Below the pieces are notes generated by a model, which had not been told where the DNA came from, did not search any database, and worked only from the letters and a program-made list of their open reading frames with translations. Source: an uncultured Parasphingopyxis sp. (GTDB taxonomy: Bacteria; Pseudomonadota; Alphaproteobacteria; Sphingomonadales; Sphingomonadaceae). From it: 16,948 bases of DNA. The first letter of the stretch is position 1; each line of letters opens with the position of its first letter. Both the position numbers and the translations under genes were made by a program. Of this stretch, positions 8,127-15,045 are shown in pieces. Where the stretch lies: NCBI GenBank assembly GCA_905479515.1, contig CAJQMX010000257.1, forward strand, positions 1 through 16,948. The letters run 5' to 3'.

Positions 8127-8317
8127 GATTTTCCTTTCCTGTCAGTCTATCAAAGCGCGAGGCCCTGTTTGGTTGCACCTTTGGGCAAGATTTCTTGCCG
8201 GAAGCGGCGGACAGGGAAGATGCTGGCAGATTGCACAGCGCCTTTCGTCGAGCCGATGCTGGCCAACTTGCGCAACGCCGCTTAACCCTTGGGGCAACGG
8301 ACAGGGGAGACTGCGAA
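8127..8317. promoter_or_regulatory. Divergent intergenic region between dodecin and DUF885 genes
   Basis: The longest gene-free stretch here (191 bases). It contains the inverted repeat at 8184-8199 and the ribosome binding site AGGGGAG at 8303-8309 for the downstream gene. TTGCAC and TTGCGC hexamers occur on the plus strand but lack a clear -10 partner. The plus frame is open back to 8195, yet its translation is low-complexity Ala/Arg with no family resemblance. Confidence 0.4.
8184..8199. repeat. Inverted repeat, 7-bp arms around TT
   Basis: GGCAAGA-TT-TCTTGCC is a perfect two-arm inverted repeat lying 58 bases upstream of the dodecin start and about 118 bases upstream of the DUF885 start. 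With a 2-base centre it is more likely a dimeric regulator's operator than an RNA hairpin. No regulator is encoded nearby and I do not recognise the motif. Confidence 0.4.
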
Positions 8318-10066
8318 ATGCGTGCACTGATATTGGCTTTGGCTCTTGGGACTGCTGCACCGGTTTGGGCGGCTCCCGATGATGACCTGGCATCCCTGAT
8401 GGACGAAGTCTGGGCCTCGGCCTTGCGCGAAAATCCGGTGATGGCGACGGGCGTTGGCGTGCGGGACTATGACGACCAGTTGGGCGATATCAGCCTGGCC
8501 GCCGAGGACCGCCGCGCTGCCGAAGCGCAAGTCTATCTTGATCGGCTGCGCGCCATTCCCGAGGCTGAGCTGTCGGGCGATGCGCGGACGGATTATGGCA
8601 TTCTCCAGCGGCTGCTAAGCGAATCGATTGAGGCGAACGGCTTTGGCCAGCGCGTGATGCTGTTCACCACCTATAGCGGCTGGCATCAGAATTTCGCGAG
8701 CCTTGCCAATAACCTGCCTTTTCAGACACCGGCGGATTTCGAGAGCTATCTGACGCGCCTCAGCCTGTATCCGACGATCAATGATGAGGCGCTCGCAATC
8801 AGCACGCAGGCGGTTGAGCGGGGCTATACACTGCCTTGCGCGGTGCTGGATGGTTATGAGCGCTCAATCTCGGGCGTTATCGGCGATGATCCGACAAACT
8901 CGCGCTTCTATACGCCGTTCACGCGGCCTCGCCCGCCCGGCGTAAGTGAAGAGGCGTTCGACGCTTATGCGGCGCGCGCGCGGGAAATCATCAGCACTGT
9001 CCTTGCCCCTGAATATGCAGAGCATCTCGCCTGGTATGAGAATGTCTATCATCCGGCCTGCCGTGAAGAAGTCGGCATTTCGGCGCAGGATGGCGGTGCG
9101 GACTATTACGCGTTTCAGATCCGGCGGATGACGACCACCGATCTCAGCGCGCAGGAAATCCACGATATCGGCCTTTCCGAAGTCGCCCGGATCCGCGCCG
9201 AGATGGAAGAGGTAACGGCCGAGGCAGGGTTCGATACGCGCGAGGCCTTTATCGAGCATCTGCGTACCGATCCGCAATATTATGCCGAAACGCCGGAAGA
9301 GCTGATGGCTGCGGTGGCGCTGCAGGCCAAGGCGATTGACGGGCTGATGCCGACCATGTTCGCCACCTTGCCGAGGCTCCCCTATGGCATTCGCGCTATC
9401 CCGGAAGAAATCGCCGAAGGCACCACCACGGCCTATTATAATCCCGGCTCACCAGAGAGCGGGATCGCGGGCACATATTATGTGAACACCTCGCTGCTCG
9501 ATCAGCGGCCTTTATGGGAAATCCCTGCGCTTTCTGCGCATGAGGGCGTACCCGGCCATCATAACCAGATCGCGATGCAGCAGGAAATCGACATGCATCC
9601 GCTGCGCCAGAACCTGGCCTTTTTCACCGCCTTCACAGAGGGCTGGGGCCTTTATTCGGAGCGGATCGGCATCGAGATGGGCATCTATGATACGCCTGCC
9701 AAGAATATGGGCCGGCTAAGTTATGAGATGTGGCGGGCGTGCCGGCTCGTCGTCGATACCGGTATTCATGCGCTGGGATGGTCCAAAGAACAGGCCATTG
9801 CCTTTATGAGTGAGAATACGGCGCTGACCGACGCGAATATCGAGGCCGAAGTGAACCGCTATATCTCATGGCCGGGTCAGGCGCTGGGCTATAAAATGGG
9901 CGAGCTCAGGATCCGGGCATTGCGTGCCCGGGCCGAAGCGGCACTGGGTGACGATTTCGATGTCAGGCAGTTCCACGATGCCGTGATCGGGCAGGGCTCG
10001 GTTCCGCTGGACGTACTCGAAGGGCAGATTGATCGGTGGATCGCAGCGCAGCTGGCAGAGGGCTAA
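8318..10066 (+). CDS. Secreted DUF885-family protein, putative metallopeptidase-like
   Basis: The protein has 582 residues from ATG 8318. This start is chosen because AGGGGAG lies 8 bases upstream and because it begins a clean signal peptide (MRALILALALGTAAPVWA, then APDDD); the frame is open further 5' but that part has no family resemblance. The mature protein is a mostly helical DUF885 (PF05960-type) protein. The family hallmark is seen twice: the H408-E-G-V-P-G-H414-H415 motif and the downstream Glu441-Gly-Trp in FTEGWGLYSERIG. By analogy with gluzincin metalloproteases the His/Glu residues may bind zinc, but the spacing is not classic HExxH, and activity of the family is not established as far as I know. 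It probably acts in the periplasm. It is a single gene; its stop is 24 bases from the convergent small secreted protein, with a hairpin between. A peptidase role is a tentative inference. Confidence 0.85.
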   Translation: MRALILALALGTAAPVWAAPDDDLASLMDEVWASALRENPVMATGVGVRDYDDQLGDISLAAEDRRAAEAQVYLDRLRAIPEAELSGDARTDYGILQRLLSESIEANGFGQRVMLFTTYSGWHQNFASLANNLPFQTPADFESYLTRLSLYPTINDEALAISTQAVERGYTLPCAVLDGYERSISGVIGDDPTNSRFYTPFTRPRPPGVSEEAFDAYAARAREIISTVLAPEYAEHLAWYENVYHPACREEVGISAQDGGADYYAFQIRRMTTTDLSAQEIHDIGLSEVARIRAEMEEVTAEAGFDTREAFIEHLRTDPQYYAETPEELMAAVALQAKAIDGLMPTMFATLPRLPYGIRAIPEEIAEGTTTAYYNPGSPESGIAGTYYVNTSLLDQRPLWEIPALSAHEGVPGHHNQIAMQQEIDMHPLRQNLAFFTAFTEGWGLYSERIGIEMGIYDTPAKNMGRLSYEMWRACRLVVDTGIHALGWSKEQAIAFMSENTALTDANIEAEVNRYISWPGQALGYKMGELRIRALRARAEAALGDDFDVRQFHDAVIGQGSVPLDVLEGQIDRWIAAQLAEG

Positions 10067-10072
10067 GCGTCC

Positions 10073-10092
10073 GGCACGCGAATCCGCGTGTT
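10073..10092. terminator. Short hairpin between two convergent genes, possible weak bidirectional terminator
   Basis: CACGCG-AATC-CGCGTG (10075-10090) forms a perfect 6-bp GC-rich stem with a 4-base loop, extendable by two G-U pairs on the plus strand. It fills most of the 24-base gap between the stops of the DUF885 gene and the small secreted gene. No U-run follows on either strand, so intrinsic termination is doubtful; the position is the main argument. Confidence 0.35.
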
Positions 10093-10468
10093 AGAATTCC
10101 AGCAATGCACCGCCGCGTTCAGCACGGGCCGACCGGAGAAGTTCCTGGGTGCAGCCGGTAAAGCCGCCGGGGCCGACGGGCGAGCAGCTCATCGTGCCGC
10201 CCCGCCCTACATATTCAACGCTTTGTGAGCGGGAGAGCCAGCTTTCGTTGGCGGCGAGGTCACGCGTGTCGCGCAATTCGGGCGGAATACGGTAACGTTC
10301 GCTCTCGTCGCGGCGCACACAGACGACGATGATCTCGCCATTGCTGGTCGTGCATTCTTCATCGCCATAGACGATTTGCATCCGGACATTATTCTGCGCG
10401 GCAGCAGGGGCCGAGGGAATAATGGCCAAGGCTCCAACAAGTGCCGTGGCGGAAAGCAAACGCGTCAT
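10091..10468 (-). CDS. Small secreted four-cysteine protein, function unknown
   Basis: A 125-residue protein with a signal peptide ending APAAA-Q (cleavage after about residue 24) and a strong ribosome binding site, AGGAGAA, 5 bases before the ATG. The mature part has four cysteines, Cys39, Cys50, Cys95 and Cys106, which could form two disulfides, and a central IIVVCVRRDESERYRIPPEL segment. Proteins with a similar EIVVC-RR-ERYRIP core seem to me common and functionally uncharacterised in sphingomonads; that is recollection, not a search. It is last in the long minus-strand run, 99 bases after coq7, and may have its own promoter in that gap. Because dsbB is two genes upstream, oxidation by the Dsb pathway is an attractive guess. 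No catalytic motif is visible. Confidence 0.75.
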   Translation of the reverse strand: MTRLLSATALVGALAIIPSAPAAAQNNVRMQIVYGDEECTTSNGEIIVVCVRRDESERYRIPPELRDTRDLAANESWLSRSQSVEYVGRGGTMSCSPVGPGGFTGCTQELLRSARAERGGALLEF

Positions 10469-10534
10469 TATCTTCTCCTATTGCAGCCTCAACGCTACAG
10501 CCTTTGGCTGGGTCTCTGCAAGATGGCTTAATCA

Positions 10535-10564
10535 ATATTGCCCGATGCTGAACTGGTTATTCAA
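10535..10564 (-). promoter_or_regulatory. Possible promoter for the small secreted protein gene
   Basis: On the minus strand TTGAAT (10564-10559) and CAATAT (10540-10535) are separated by 18 bases, beginning 3 bases after the coq7 stop and ending 66 bases before the ATG. The match to a housekeeping promoter is moderate. A small hairpin (CAGCC-AAA-GGCTG, 10510-10498) lies between it and the gene. Confidence 0.3.
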
Positions 10565-10567
10565 CCG

Positions 10568-11122
10568 CTATATCCGCTTGGCGGCCGCAATGGCTATGCG
10601 GCAACCCAAGCGGATCGCGCCGGAAAGGAGCGGATAGCCAGGCGCCTGTTCCGCGCCCTCGGCTATTGCGGTTTCGCGATGCTCAACCTCTTCGGCCTGG
10701 AATTCTGCGATCATTTCGCTGAGTTTGGGGTCGGAATCGCCCAGTTCATCAAGCTGTTCGCTATAATGGAGGTCAATCTCGGTTTCGATGGCGGCTGTGC
10801 AGGCCATGGCCGCTTCCGGGCCAAGCAGCGCCGTCGCCGCCCCTAGCGCAAAGCCTGCGCGATCCCATAATGGCTGGAGCAGGGTAGGGCGCACCCCGCG
10901 TTCAACGGCCAGCGCATCGAATCGTTCGCAATGGCGGCGTTCCTGCTCCGCCATTCGGGCGATGGAGCGTGCAACGGGGTTGCGATCACCCAAAATGGCA
11001 AGCTGCCCGGCATAGATGCGCGTTGCGCCATATTCACCGGCCTGATCGACGCGAATCATCGATTCAACGTCGGGCCGGGGGTCTCCGGGAAGGGTTAGCG
11101 CGTCGTCTTGCGTGTCAGCCAT
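10568..11122 (-). CDS. coq7: Demethoxyubiquinone hydroxylase Coq7 (di-iron)
   Basis: Coq7 hydroxylates demethoxyubiquinol at C6, the penultimate step of ubiquinone synthesis, at the inner face of the membrane. The protein is a two-repeat ferritin-like di-iron carboxylate helix bundle. The predicted iron ligands are all present: Glu30 (DQAGEYGA), Glu61 and His64 (EQERRH), Glu113 (AIETEI), and Glu145 and His148 (EEVEH). The spacing of the first four follows human COQ7. At 184 residues it is the size of bacterial Coq7. The start at 11122 overlaps the last 28 bases of dsbB; an internal Met22 just before the conserved region is a less likely alternative because it lacks a ribosome binding site. 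The presence of Coq7 rather than the flavin enzyme UbiF fits an alphaproteobacterium. Confidence 0.95.
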   Translation of the reverse strand: MADTQDDALTLPGDPRPDVESMIRVDQAGEYGATRIYAGQLAILGDRNPVARSIARMAEQERRHCERFDALAVERGVRPTLLQPLWDRAGFALGAATALLGPEAAMACTAAIETEIDLHYSEQLDELGDSDPKLSEMIAEFQAEEVEHRETAIAEGAEQAPGYPLLSGAIRLGCRIAIAAAKRI

Positions 11123-11565
11123 GCGATCACCATAGCAGCGCTGATTGAGATTATCGCGTTAAATCCGGCCAGCGAAATACCGAACAGCGTCCATTGGGGT
11201 TGGTCACAAGAGATGATTGGCGTCGCCATGATATCGGTCAGGAAATCACCGCTTCCACTCGGCGAAGTCGAGCACCGGGTCAGGCCTTCCCACCAGCCAT
11301 ATTCGACCCCCGCATGGAACAGGCCGACGGCTCCGCTCGCAAAAATCGCTATTATAGCAAGCCATAGAAAGAGTGTTCCGGCTGCTTTATCTCTGAGAAA
11401 GATGGCAAGCAGGGCCAACGGAACGGCGGCATAATGCGGCCAACGCTGCCAGTGGCACATCTCGCACGGATAAAGACCGCCGAGATATTGTGAACCGAGC
11501 GCGCCTGCCAGCAGTGCGACTGGCACGGCCAATGCGAGTGAGCGGGCAAGCCCGATTGAACCCAT
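11095..11565 (-). CDS. dsbB: Disulfide bond formation protein DsbB
   Basis: DsbB is an inner-membrane protein that re-oxidises periplasmic DsbA and passes the electrons to ubiquinone. The 156 residues show four hydrophobic helices and the two required redox pairs: Cys34-Glu-Met-Cys37 after the first helix (LYPCEMCHWQRWPH) and Cys98...Cys120 in the second periplasmic loop. The CHWQRWP run just after the first pair includes the Arg near the quinone site found in the family. The ATG at 11565 has a good AAGGGGG site upstream. It follows ctpA after 16 bases and overlaps coq7 by 28 bases, so all three are likely co-transcribed. No dsbA is seen in the window. Confidence 0.92.
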   Translation of the reverse strand: MGSIGLARSLALAVPVALLAGALGSQYLGGLYPCEMCHWQRWPHYAAVPLALLAIFLRDKAAGTLFLWLAIIAIFASGAVGLFHAGVEYGWWEGLTRCSTSPSGSGDFLTDIMATPIISCDQPQWTLFGISLAGFNAIISISAAMVIAWLTRKTTR

Positions 11566-11581
11566 GGCAAGCCCCCTTGTG

Positions 11582-12928
11582 TTACCGGTTACGTGAGCGG
11601 TTGCTTGCCGCAGCAGTTACAACCGGGCGTCGTTCCCGTGCGAGGCGTGAGATTGTTTCCACCGCATAATGCATCTGGAAATCGGTGATGCCTTCCTCGG
11701 CCAGTTCTTCGCTGGTTGCCGAAAAGCGCGGATCGCTACGAACATCGTCTTCGATCACATCGTCCTGCACAGCCGTCTCATTGATCAGATGGCTTCTGAG
11801 ATCGGCTTCGCGGAAGCGCGGTGCGTTGCGCCAGTTCGGGTTGGTGAGCTGCGGCACATCGAGATCGGGTTCGATACCCCCTTCCTGCACGGAGTTACCG
11901 GCAGGCGTGTAATAGCGCGCGGTTGTCAGGCGGAGTGCGGTGACTTCGGAAAGCGGCAGGATTGTCTGGACAGAGCCCTTGCCGAATGTCCGTTCGCCGA
12001 TAATCAGGCCGCGCCGATGGTCTTGCAAAGCGCCAGCGACAATCTCTGAGGCTGAAGCCGTGCCGGCATCGACGATGACGACGATTGGCAGGCCGTTTGT
12101 ATCGTCTCCTGCGCGCGCATAATAGCGCTCGATATCATTGGCCCTGCGCCCGCGCTGGGATACGATCTCGCCGCGTTCGAGGAACACGTCGGAAACCGCG
12201 ATTGCCTGGTCCAGCAGGCCGCCCGGATTGGAACGCAGATCAATCACATAGCCGGTGGGCGGACCGCCAAGCGACTGGGTTATTGCGGCAATCGCTGCTT
12301 GCACTTCCTGACCGGTATTGCGGTTGAAGGTGTTGATATTGATGATACCGACATGGTCCTGCACTTCCCATTCAACGGCATGCAGTTCGATAATTTCGCG
12401 GGTAAGCGTGAATTCAAGCGGTTCGTCATTGCCCGGACGGACAACGCGCAAATCGATTGTCGTGCCGGGCACGCCGCGCATTTCCTCAACCGCTTCGTCG
12501 AGCGTGCCGCCAAAGATCAGTTCGCCATCAAGATGCGTAATATAATCGCCAGCCTGGATGCCTGCGCGATCGGCCGGTGTATCTTCGAACGGCGCGATAA
12601 CCTTCACCGCCCCATCTTCCAACGTAACAGTCAGCCCAAGGCCGCCATATTCGCCCTGACTTTGCGTTGTCAGGCGTTCAAATCCGGTTTCGTCGAGAAA
12701 GGAGCTATGCGGATCAAGGCTTGAGAGCATGCCGGTGATTGCGCCGCGCATCAGGTCTTCATCGCTGACTTCATCGACATATTCGGCGCGAACACGCTCG
12801 AAAACATCCATGAACTGGTCCAGTTCGCGATAAGTGTCGACATCGACGGCTGCGAGGGCGGCGGTGAATACGGGAATAAGCGCCAATGTGCTGACGGCAC
12901 CAATTGCACTGATAAAAGGTCTTGCCAT
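11582..12928 (-). CDS. ctpA: Carboxy-terminal processing protease, S41 family with PDZ domain
   Basis: A periplasmic serine protease that cuts substrates from their C-terminal ends. After an N-terminal signal or anchor segment (about 6-28) comes the conserved YVDEVSDEDLMRGAITGML helix region, SSLDPHSSFL, a PDZ domain (about 93-175, beginning GEYGGLGL) and the S41 domain. By alignment to E. coli Tsp the catalytic dyad is Ser292 (in GTASASE) and Lys317 (in RTFGKGSVQ), with Gln321 as the third conserved residue; the Ser-Lys spacing of 25 equals that of Tsp. An acidic C-terminal tail of about 90 residues follows, more variable than the core. At 448 residues it is a CtpA-class enzyme, shorter than Tsp. 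ATG 12928 lies behind GGGAG. It follows the EnvC-like gene by 74 bases and precedes dsbB by 16. Proposed control of peptidoglycan hydrolases is an inference from gammaproteobacterial CtpA/Prc. Confidence 0.95.
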   Translation of the reverse strand: MARPFISAIGAVSTLALIPVFTAALAAVDVDTYRELDQFMDVFERVRAEYVDEVSDEDLMRGAITGMLSSLDPHSSFLDETGFERLTTQSQGEYGGLGLTVTLEDGAVKVIAPFEDTPADRAGIQAGDYITHLDGELIFGGTLDEAVEEMRGVPGTTIDLRVVRPGNDEPLEFTLTREIIELHAVEWEVQDHVGIININTFNRNTGQEVQAAIAAITQSLGGPPTGYVIDLRSNPGGLLDQAIAVSDVFLERGEIVSQRGRRANDIERYYARAGDDTNGLPIVVIVDAGTASASEIVAGALQDHRRGLIIGERTFGKGSVQTILPLSEVTALRLTTARYYTPAGNSVQEGGIEPDLDVPQLTNPNWRNAPRFREADLRSHLINETAVQDDVIEDDVRSDPRFSATSEELAEEGITDFQMHYAVETISRLARERRPVVTAAASNRSRNR

Positions 12929-12956
12929 GGCTTTAACTCCCTAAACTGATGCTCGC

Positions 12957-12984
12957 ATGATAGCGGCTTTCCGGCATTCGGCAA
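12957..12984 (-). promoter_or_regulatory. Possible internal promoter for ctpA-dsbB-coq7
   Basis: On the minus strand TTGCCG (12984-12979) and TATCAT (12962-12957) are 16 bases apart, within the 74-base gap after the EnvC-like gene; the -10 ends 28 bases before ATG 12928. Both hexamers match the housekeeping consensus at about four of six positions. It is suggestive only. Confidence 0.3.
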
Positions 12985-13002
12985 AGCTTATGCTGATTTG
13001 CC

Positions 13003-14199
13003 TTAACCGCGGCTTACAAGGGATGAAATATCGACCGGTTCGCCGCCCCGGCGGAGCTCTACCGTGACCGTCGGCCGATCATTTCCGGTTCTGCCGATCG
13101 GCGCACCCTGCTGCACAACTTGGCCCACCTGAACGCTGATCGTGGCGAGATTGGTAATCAGGGTTGTCCATCCACCGCTATGGTCGATAATCACGATCCG
13201 GCCATAGCCGCGAAATTCGCCGGCATAGCTTACCCGTCCCGCTGTGGGCGCGATGACTTGCGCGCGCGGCTGGGTGGCAATGGTGAGCCCGCGTGAACGA
13301 ACGCCTGCGGTAGATACCTCACCAAGGCCCTCCACCACTTCACCCATCACGGGCAGCCGGTAAGGCGGACGGCGATTGGTGCTATTATCGGCTCTTCGCT
13401 GGGTTGGTGCGCTTGCTTCGTCGGGTTGTGCTGGCCGCAGGCGTGGGCCCGGCAGTGTAATCAGGTCATCACGAATTTCAGCTTGCCGTTCGAGTTCGGA
13501 CATCAGCGTGCGGATATCGCGCGCATCTTCACCGAGCGCCATGACCCGGTCGGACTCGAGCATTGCCGAACGCCCCAGTTGATCGGCTTGCTGGCGAGAT
13601 CCCCGTTCCAGCGCGGCCAATCGGATACGGCGTTCCTCAAGATCCTCTTGCCGCTGATCCAGCAACGCAACCGCCCGGTCCGCCTGCAGCCGCAGGTTGG
13701 AGCCGCGCACGACTTCTGCCCGCAAGCTTGCCGTGCGTTCGCGTACGATGGGAAGGGTTGTCGCAAAGAGCGAGCGGATATGGACGAGGTCGCTGATGCT
13801 GCCCTGATGTACCAGTGCGAGTGCGGGCGGGCGGCGGGCCATGGTTTGCAGGGCTGCGGTCAGCCCGATGATCGTGCCTTGCCGCTCGGCCAGTCTCGCC
13901 CGTTGCTCCGCGCGCAATTGCTCGATCAAGCGGATACGGCTTTGCGCGGCAGTGAGATCAGCCTCTGCCGCCTGAACCTGCGCGGCGGCGGCCTCATCCG
14001 CGGCGGCGCGTTCGGCCCGGCTTTGGGCATTCTCCGCCTGTTCCTCAAACTGGGCCGCTCGTTGCTGGGCGATAGCGCGTTGGCGCAGGGCTTCTTCCAG
14101 TGCTTCGGCTTCGCTCCCACCGCCACTGGGCTGGGCAAGCGCAAATGGCGCAAGAATTGCCGAGAACAGCATGATCATGGCGAGAAGGCGCAGTATCAT
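13003..14199 (-). CDS. EnvC-like murein hydrolase activator (degenerate LytM/M23 domain)
   Basis: EnvC-type proteins act in the periplasm at the division site, switching on amidases that split septal peptidoglycan. I start the gene at ATG 14199 (398 residues): AAGGA lies 7 bases upstream and the sequence opens directly into a signal peptide (MILRLLAMIMLFSAILAPFA). A start 12 codons earlier would put a polar tail before the leader and overlap rlmH. A long Ala/Glu/Arg/Gln-rich coiled coil (about 30-260) is followed by a LytM domain (about 296-398). The domain keeps the fold marks (APTAGRVSYAGEF, GYGRIVIIDHSGGWTTLITNL) but lacks the zinc-site residues: the HxxxD position reads as RSRGLTIA, and the HxH position is replaced by ITN. 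Loss of these residues matches activators rather than hydrolases. It starts 4 bases after the rlmH stop. Confidence 0.88.
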   Translation of the reverse strand: MILRLLAMIMLFSAILAPFALAQPSGGGSEAEALEEALRQRAIAQQRAAQFEEQAENAQSRAERAAADEAAAAQVQAAEADLTAAQSRIRLIEQLRAEQRARLAERQGTIIGLTAALQTMARRPPALALVHQGSISDLVHIRSLFATTLPIVRERTASLRAEVVRGSNLRLQADRAVALLDQRQEDLEERRIRLAALERGSRQQADQLGRSAMLESDRVMALGEDARDIRTLMSELERQAEIRDDLITLPGPRLRPAQPDEASAPTQRRADNSTNRRPPYRLPVMGEVVEGLGEVSTAGVRSRGLTIATQPRAQVIAPTAGRVSYAGEFRGYGRIVIIDHSGGWTTLITNLATISVQVGQVVQQGAPIGRTGNDRPTVTVELRRGGEPVDISSLVSRG

Positions 14200-14203
14200 C
14201 CCG

Positions 14204-14632
14204 CTATCCTTCGCGGTGATAGGGATGATTGGCAAGGATAGAACTGGCCCGCCACAGCTGCTCGGCCAGCATCGCTCTGGCCATCAAATGGGGCCAGGTT
14301 GCCTTGCCGAACGCGATCGACAGGTCCGCGCTGCTCCGCTCTTCATCGGTCAGGCCGTCGGCGGCGCCAATCAGGAAGCGGATTTCGCGGATGCCCTGAT
14401 CCTGCCAGTCACCAATCTGCCGGGCAAACTGGACGGAACCGAGTTGCTTGCCGGTTTCGTCCAGCGTCACGATCTTGGTTGCGGCAGGAAGGGGCGGGAT
14501 CTTGCCCCCGGTATCGGGAAGTTCGGTCAGGCGCACGGGCCAGCCGATGCGCTGGATATAGCGATCAACAAGCTCGGCCTCTGGTCCGCGGCCGATTTTT
14601 CCGCGGGCGATAATGTGTAGTGAGAGGCTCAG
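14204..14632 (-). CDS. rlmH: 23S rRNA (pseudouridine-1915-N3)-methyltransferase RlmH, CTG start proposed
   Basis: RlmH is a SPOUT methyltransferase that methylates the pseudouridine at 23S rRNA position 1915 on the 70S ribosome. The C-terminal half is diagnostic: FLIGAADGLTDEER, then ATWPHLMARAMLAEQLWRA and ANHPYHREG. The conserved N-terminus (LHIIARGKIGRGPEAELV) lies upstream of the first GTG (14536), so that GTG cannot be the true start. In frame, a TAG directly precedes CTG 14632, and between CTG and LHIIARGK there is no ATG, GTG or TTG. CTG 14632 overlaps the rsfS stop as CTGA and has GAGGA 6 bases upstream, giving 142 residues (MSLSLHIIARGK...), a normal length. ATT or ATC in the HII segment are poorer alternatives; a base error here is also possible. 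The product is certain, the start is not. Confidence 0.9.
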   Translation of the reverse strand: MSLSLHIIARGKIGRGPEAELVDRYIQRIGWPVRLTELPDTGGKIPPLPAATKIVTLDETGKQLGSVQFARQIGDWQDQGIREIRFLIGAADGLTDEERSSADLSIAFGKATWPHLMARAMLAEQLWRASSILANHPYHREG

Positions 14633-15036
14633 CTATCATCCTCGCTCATGCTCTCTTCACCGTCCGCTTCCCCTTCAAAGCCCCACATGCGCTCGAGGTT
14701 GTAGAAGCTACGAACTTCCGGGCGGAACAGGTGCACGATCACATCGCCGGCATCGAGCAACACCCAGTCAGCCGTGGGCAGGCCTTCAATCCGTGTCGGA
14801 ATGCCGAATGCCGATTTCATGGACTCGGCCAGCTTCTCGGCAATCGCAGAGACATGCCGTGTCGAGCGGCCGCTGGCGATGACCATATAATCGCCAATCG
14901 ATGATTTCCCGGCGAGCGGGATCGAGGTCACATCCTGTGCCTGATCGTCGTCAAGGGATTTCAAAATGAGCTGGTGAAGATCTTCAGCCGTATGGGCTTT
15001 ACTGTTCGGAAGCGTCGCAACTGATGAAGCGGGCAA
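14629..15036 (-). CDS. rsfS: Ribosomal silencing factor RsfS
   Basis: RsfS (RsfA/Iojap/DUF143) binds ribosomal protein L14 and blocks joining of the subunits in slow growth. The 135 residues contain the conserved core: LILKSLDDDQAQDVTSIPL, GKSSIGDYMVIASGRSTRHV, the TADWVLLDAGDVIVHLF strand and a final RSFYNLERMWG. A short acidic tail follows, ending GEESMSEDDS. The start is TTG 15036: an in-frame TAG (which is the nadD stop) lies four codons upstream and no other start codon fits before the conserved region. AGGA lies 7 bases before the TTG and includes part of that stop codon. It is 9 bases downstream of nadD and overlaps rlmH by CTGA. The nadD-rsfS-rlmH order is common in bacteria. Confidence 0.95.
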   Translation of the reverse strand: MPASSVATLPNSKAHTAEDLHQLILKSLDDDQAQDVTSIPLAGKSSIGDYMVIASGRSTRHVSAIAEKLAESMKSAFGIPTRIEGLPTADWVLLDAGDVIVHLFRPEVRSFYNLERMWGFEGEADGEESMSEDDS

Positions 15037-15045
15037 AGGGTTTTC

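Noticed and set aside
8195..8317. 5' extension of the DUF885 frame to ATG 8195
   Set aside because: It would put 41 polar residues before a clear signal peptide, and ATG 8318 has its own ribosome binding site.
14200..14235. 5' extension of the EnvC-like gene to ATG 14235
   Set aside because: It adds 12 residues before the signal peptide and overlaps rlmH; ATG 14199 has AAGGA at proper spacing.
13426..14241. Plus-strand open frame of 271 codons opposite the EnvC-like gene
   Set aside because: It is an antisense shadow of a GC-rich coiled-coil gene. Its translation has no domain or signal, while the minus strand encodes a recognisable protein with a good ribosome binding site.
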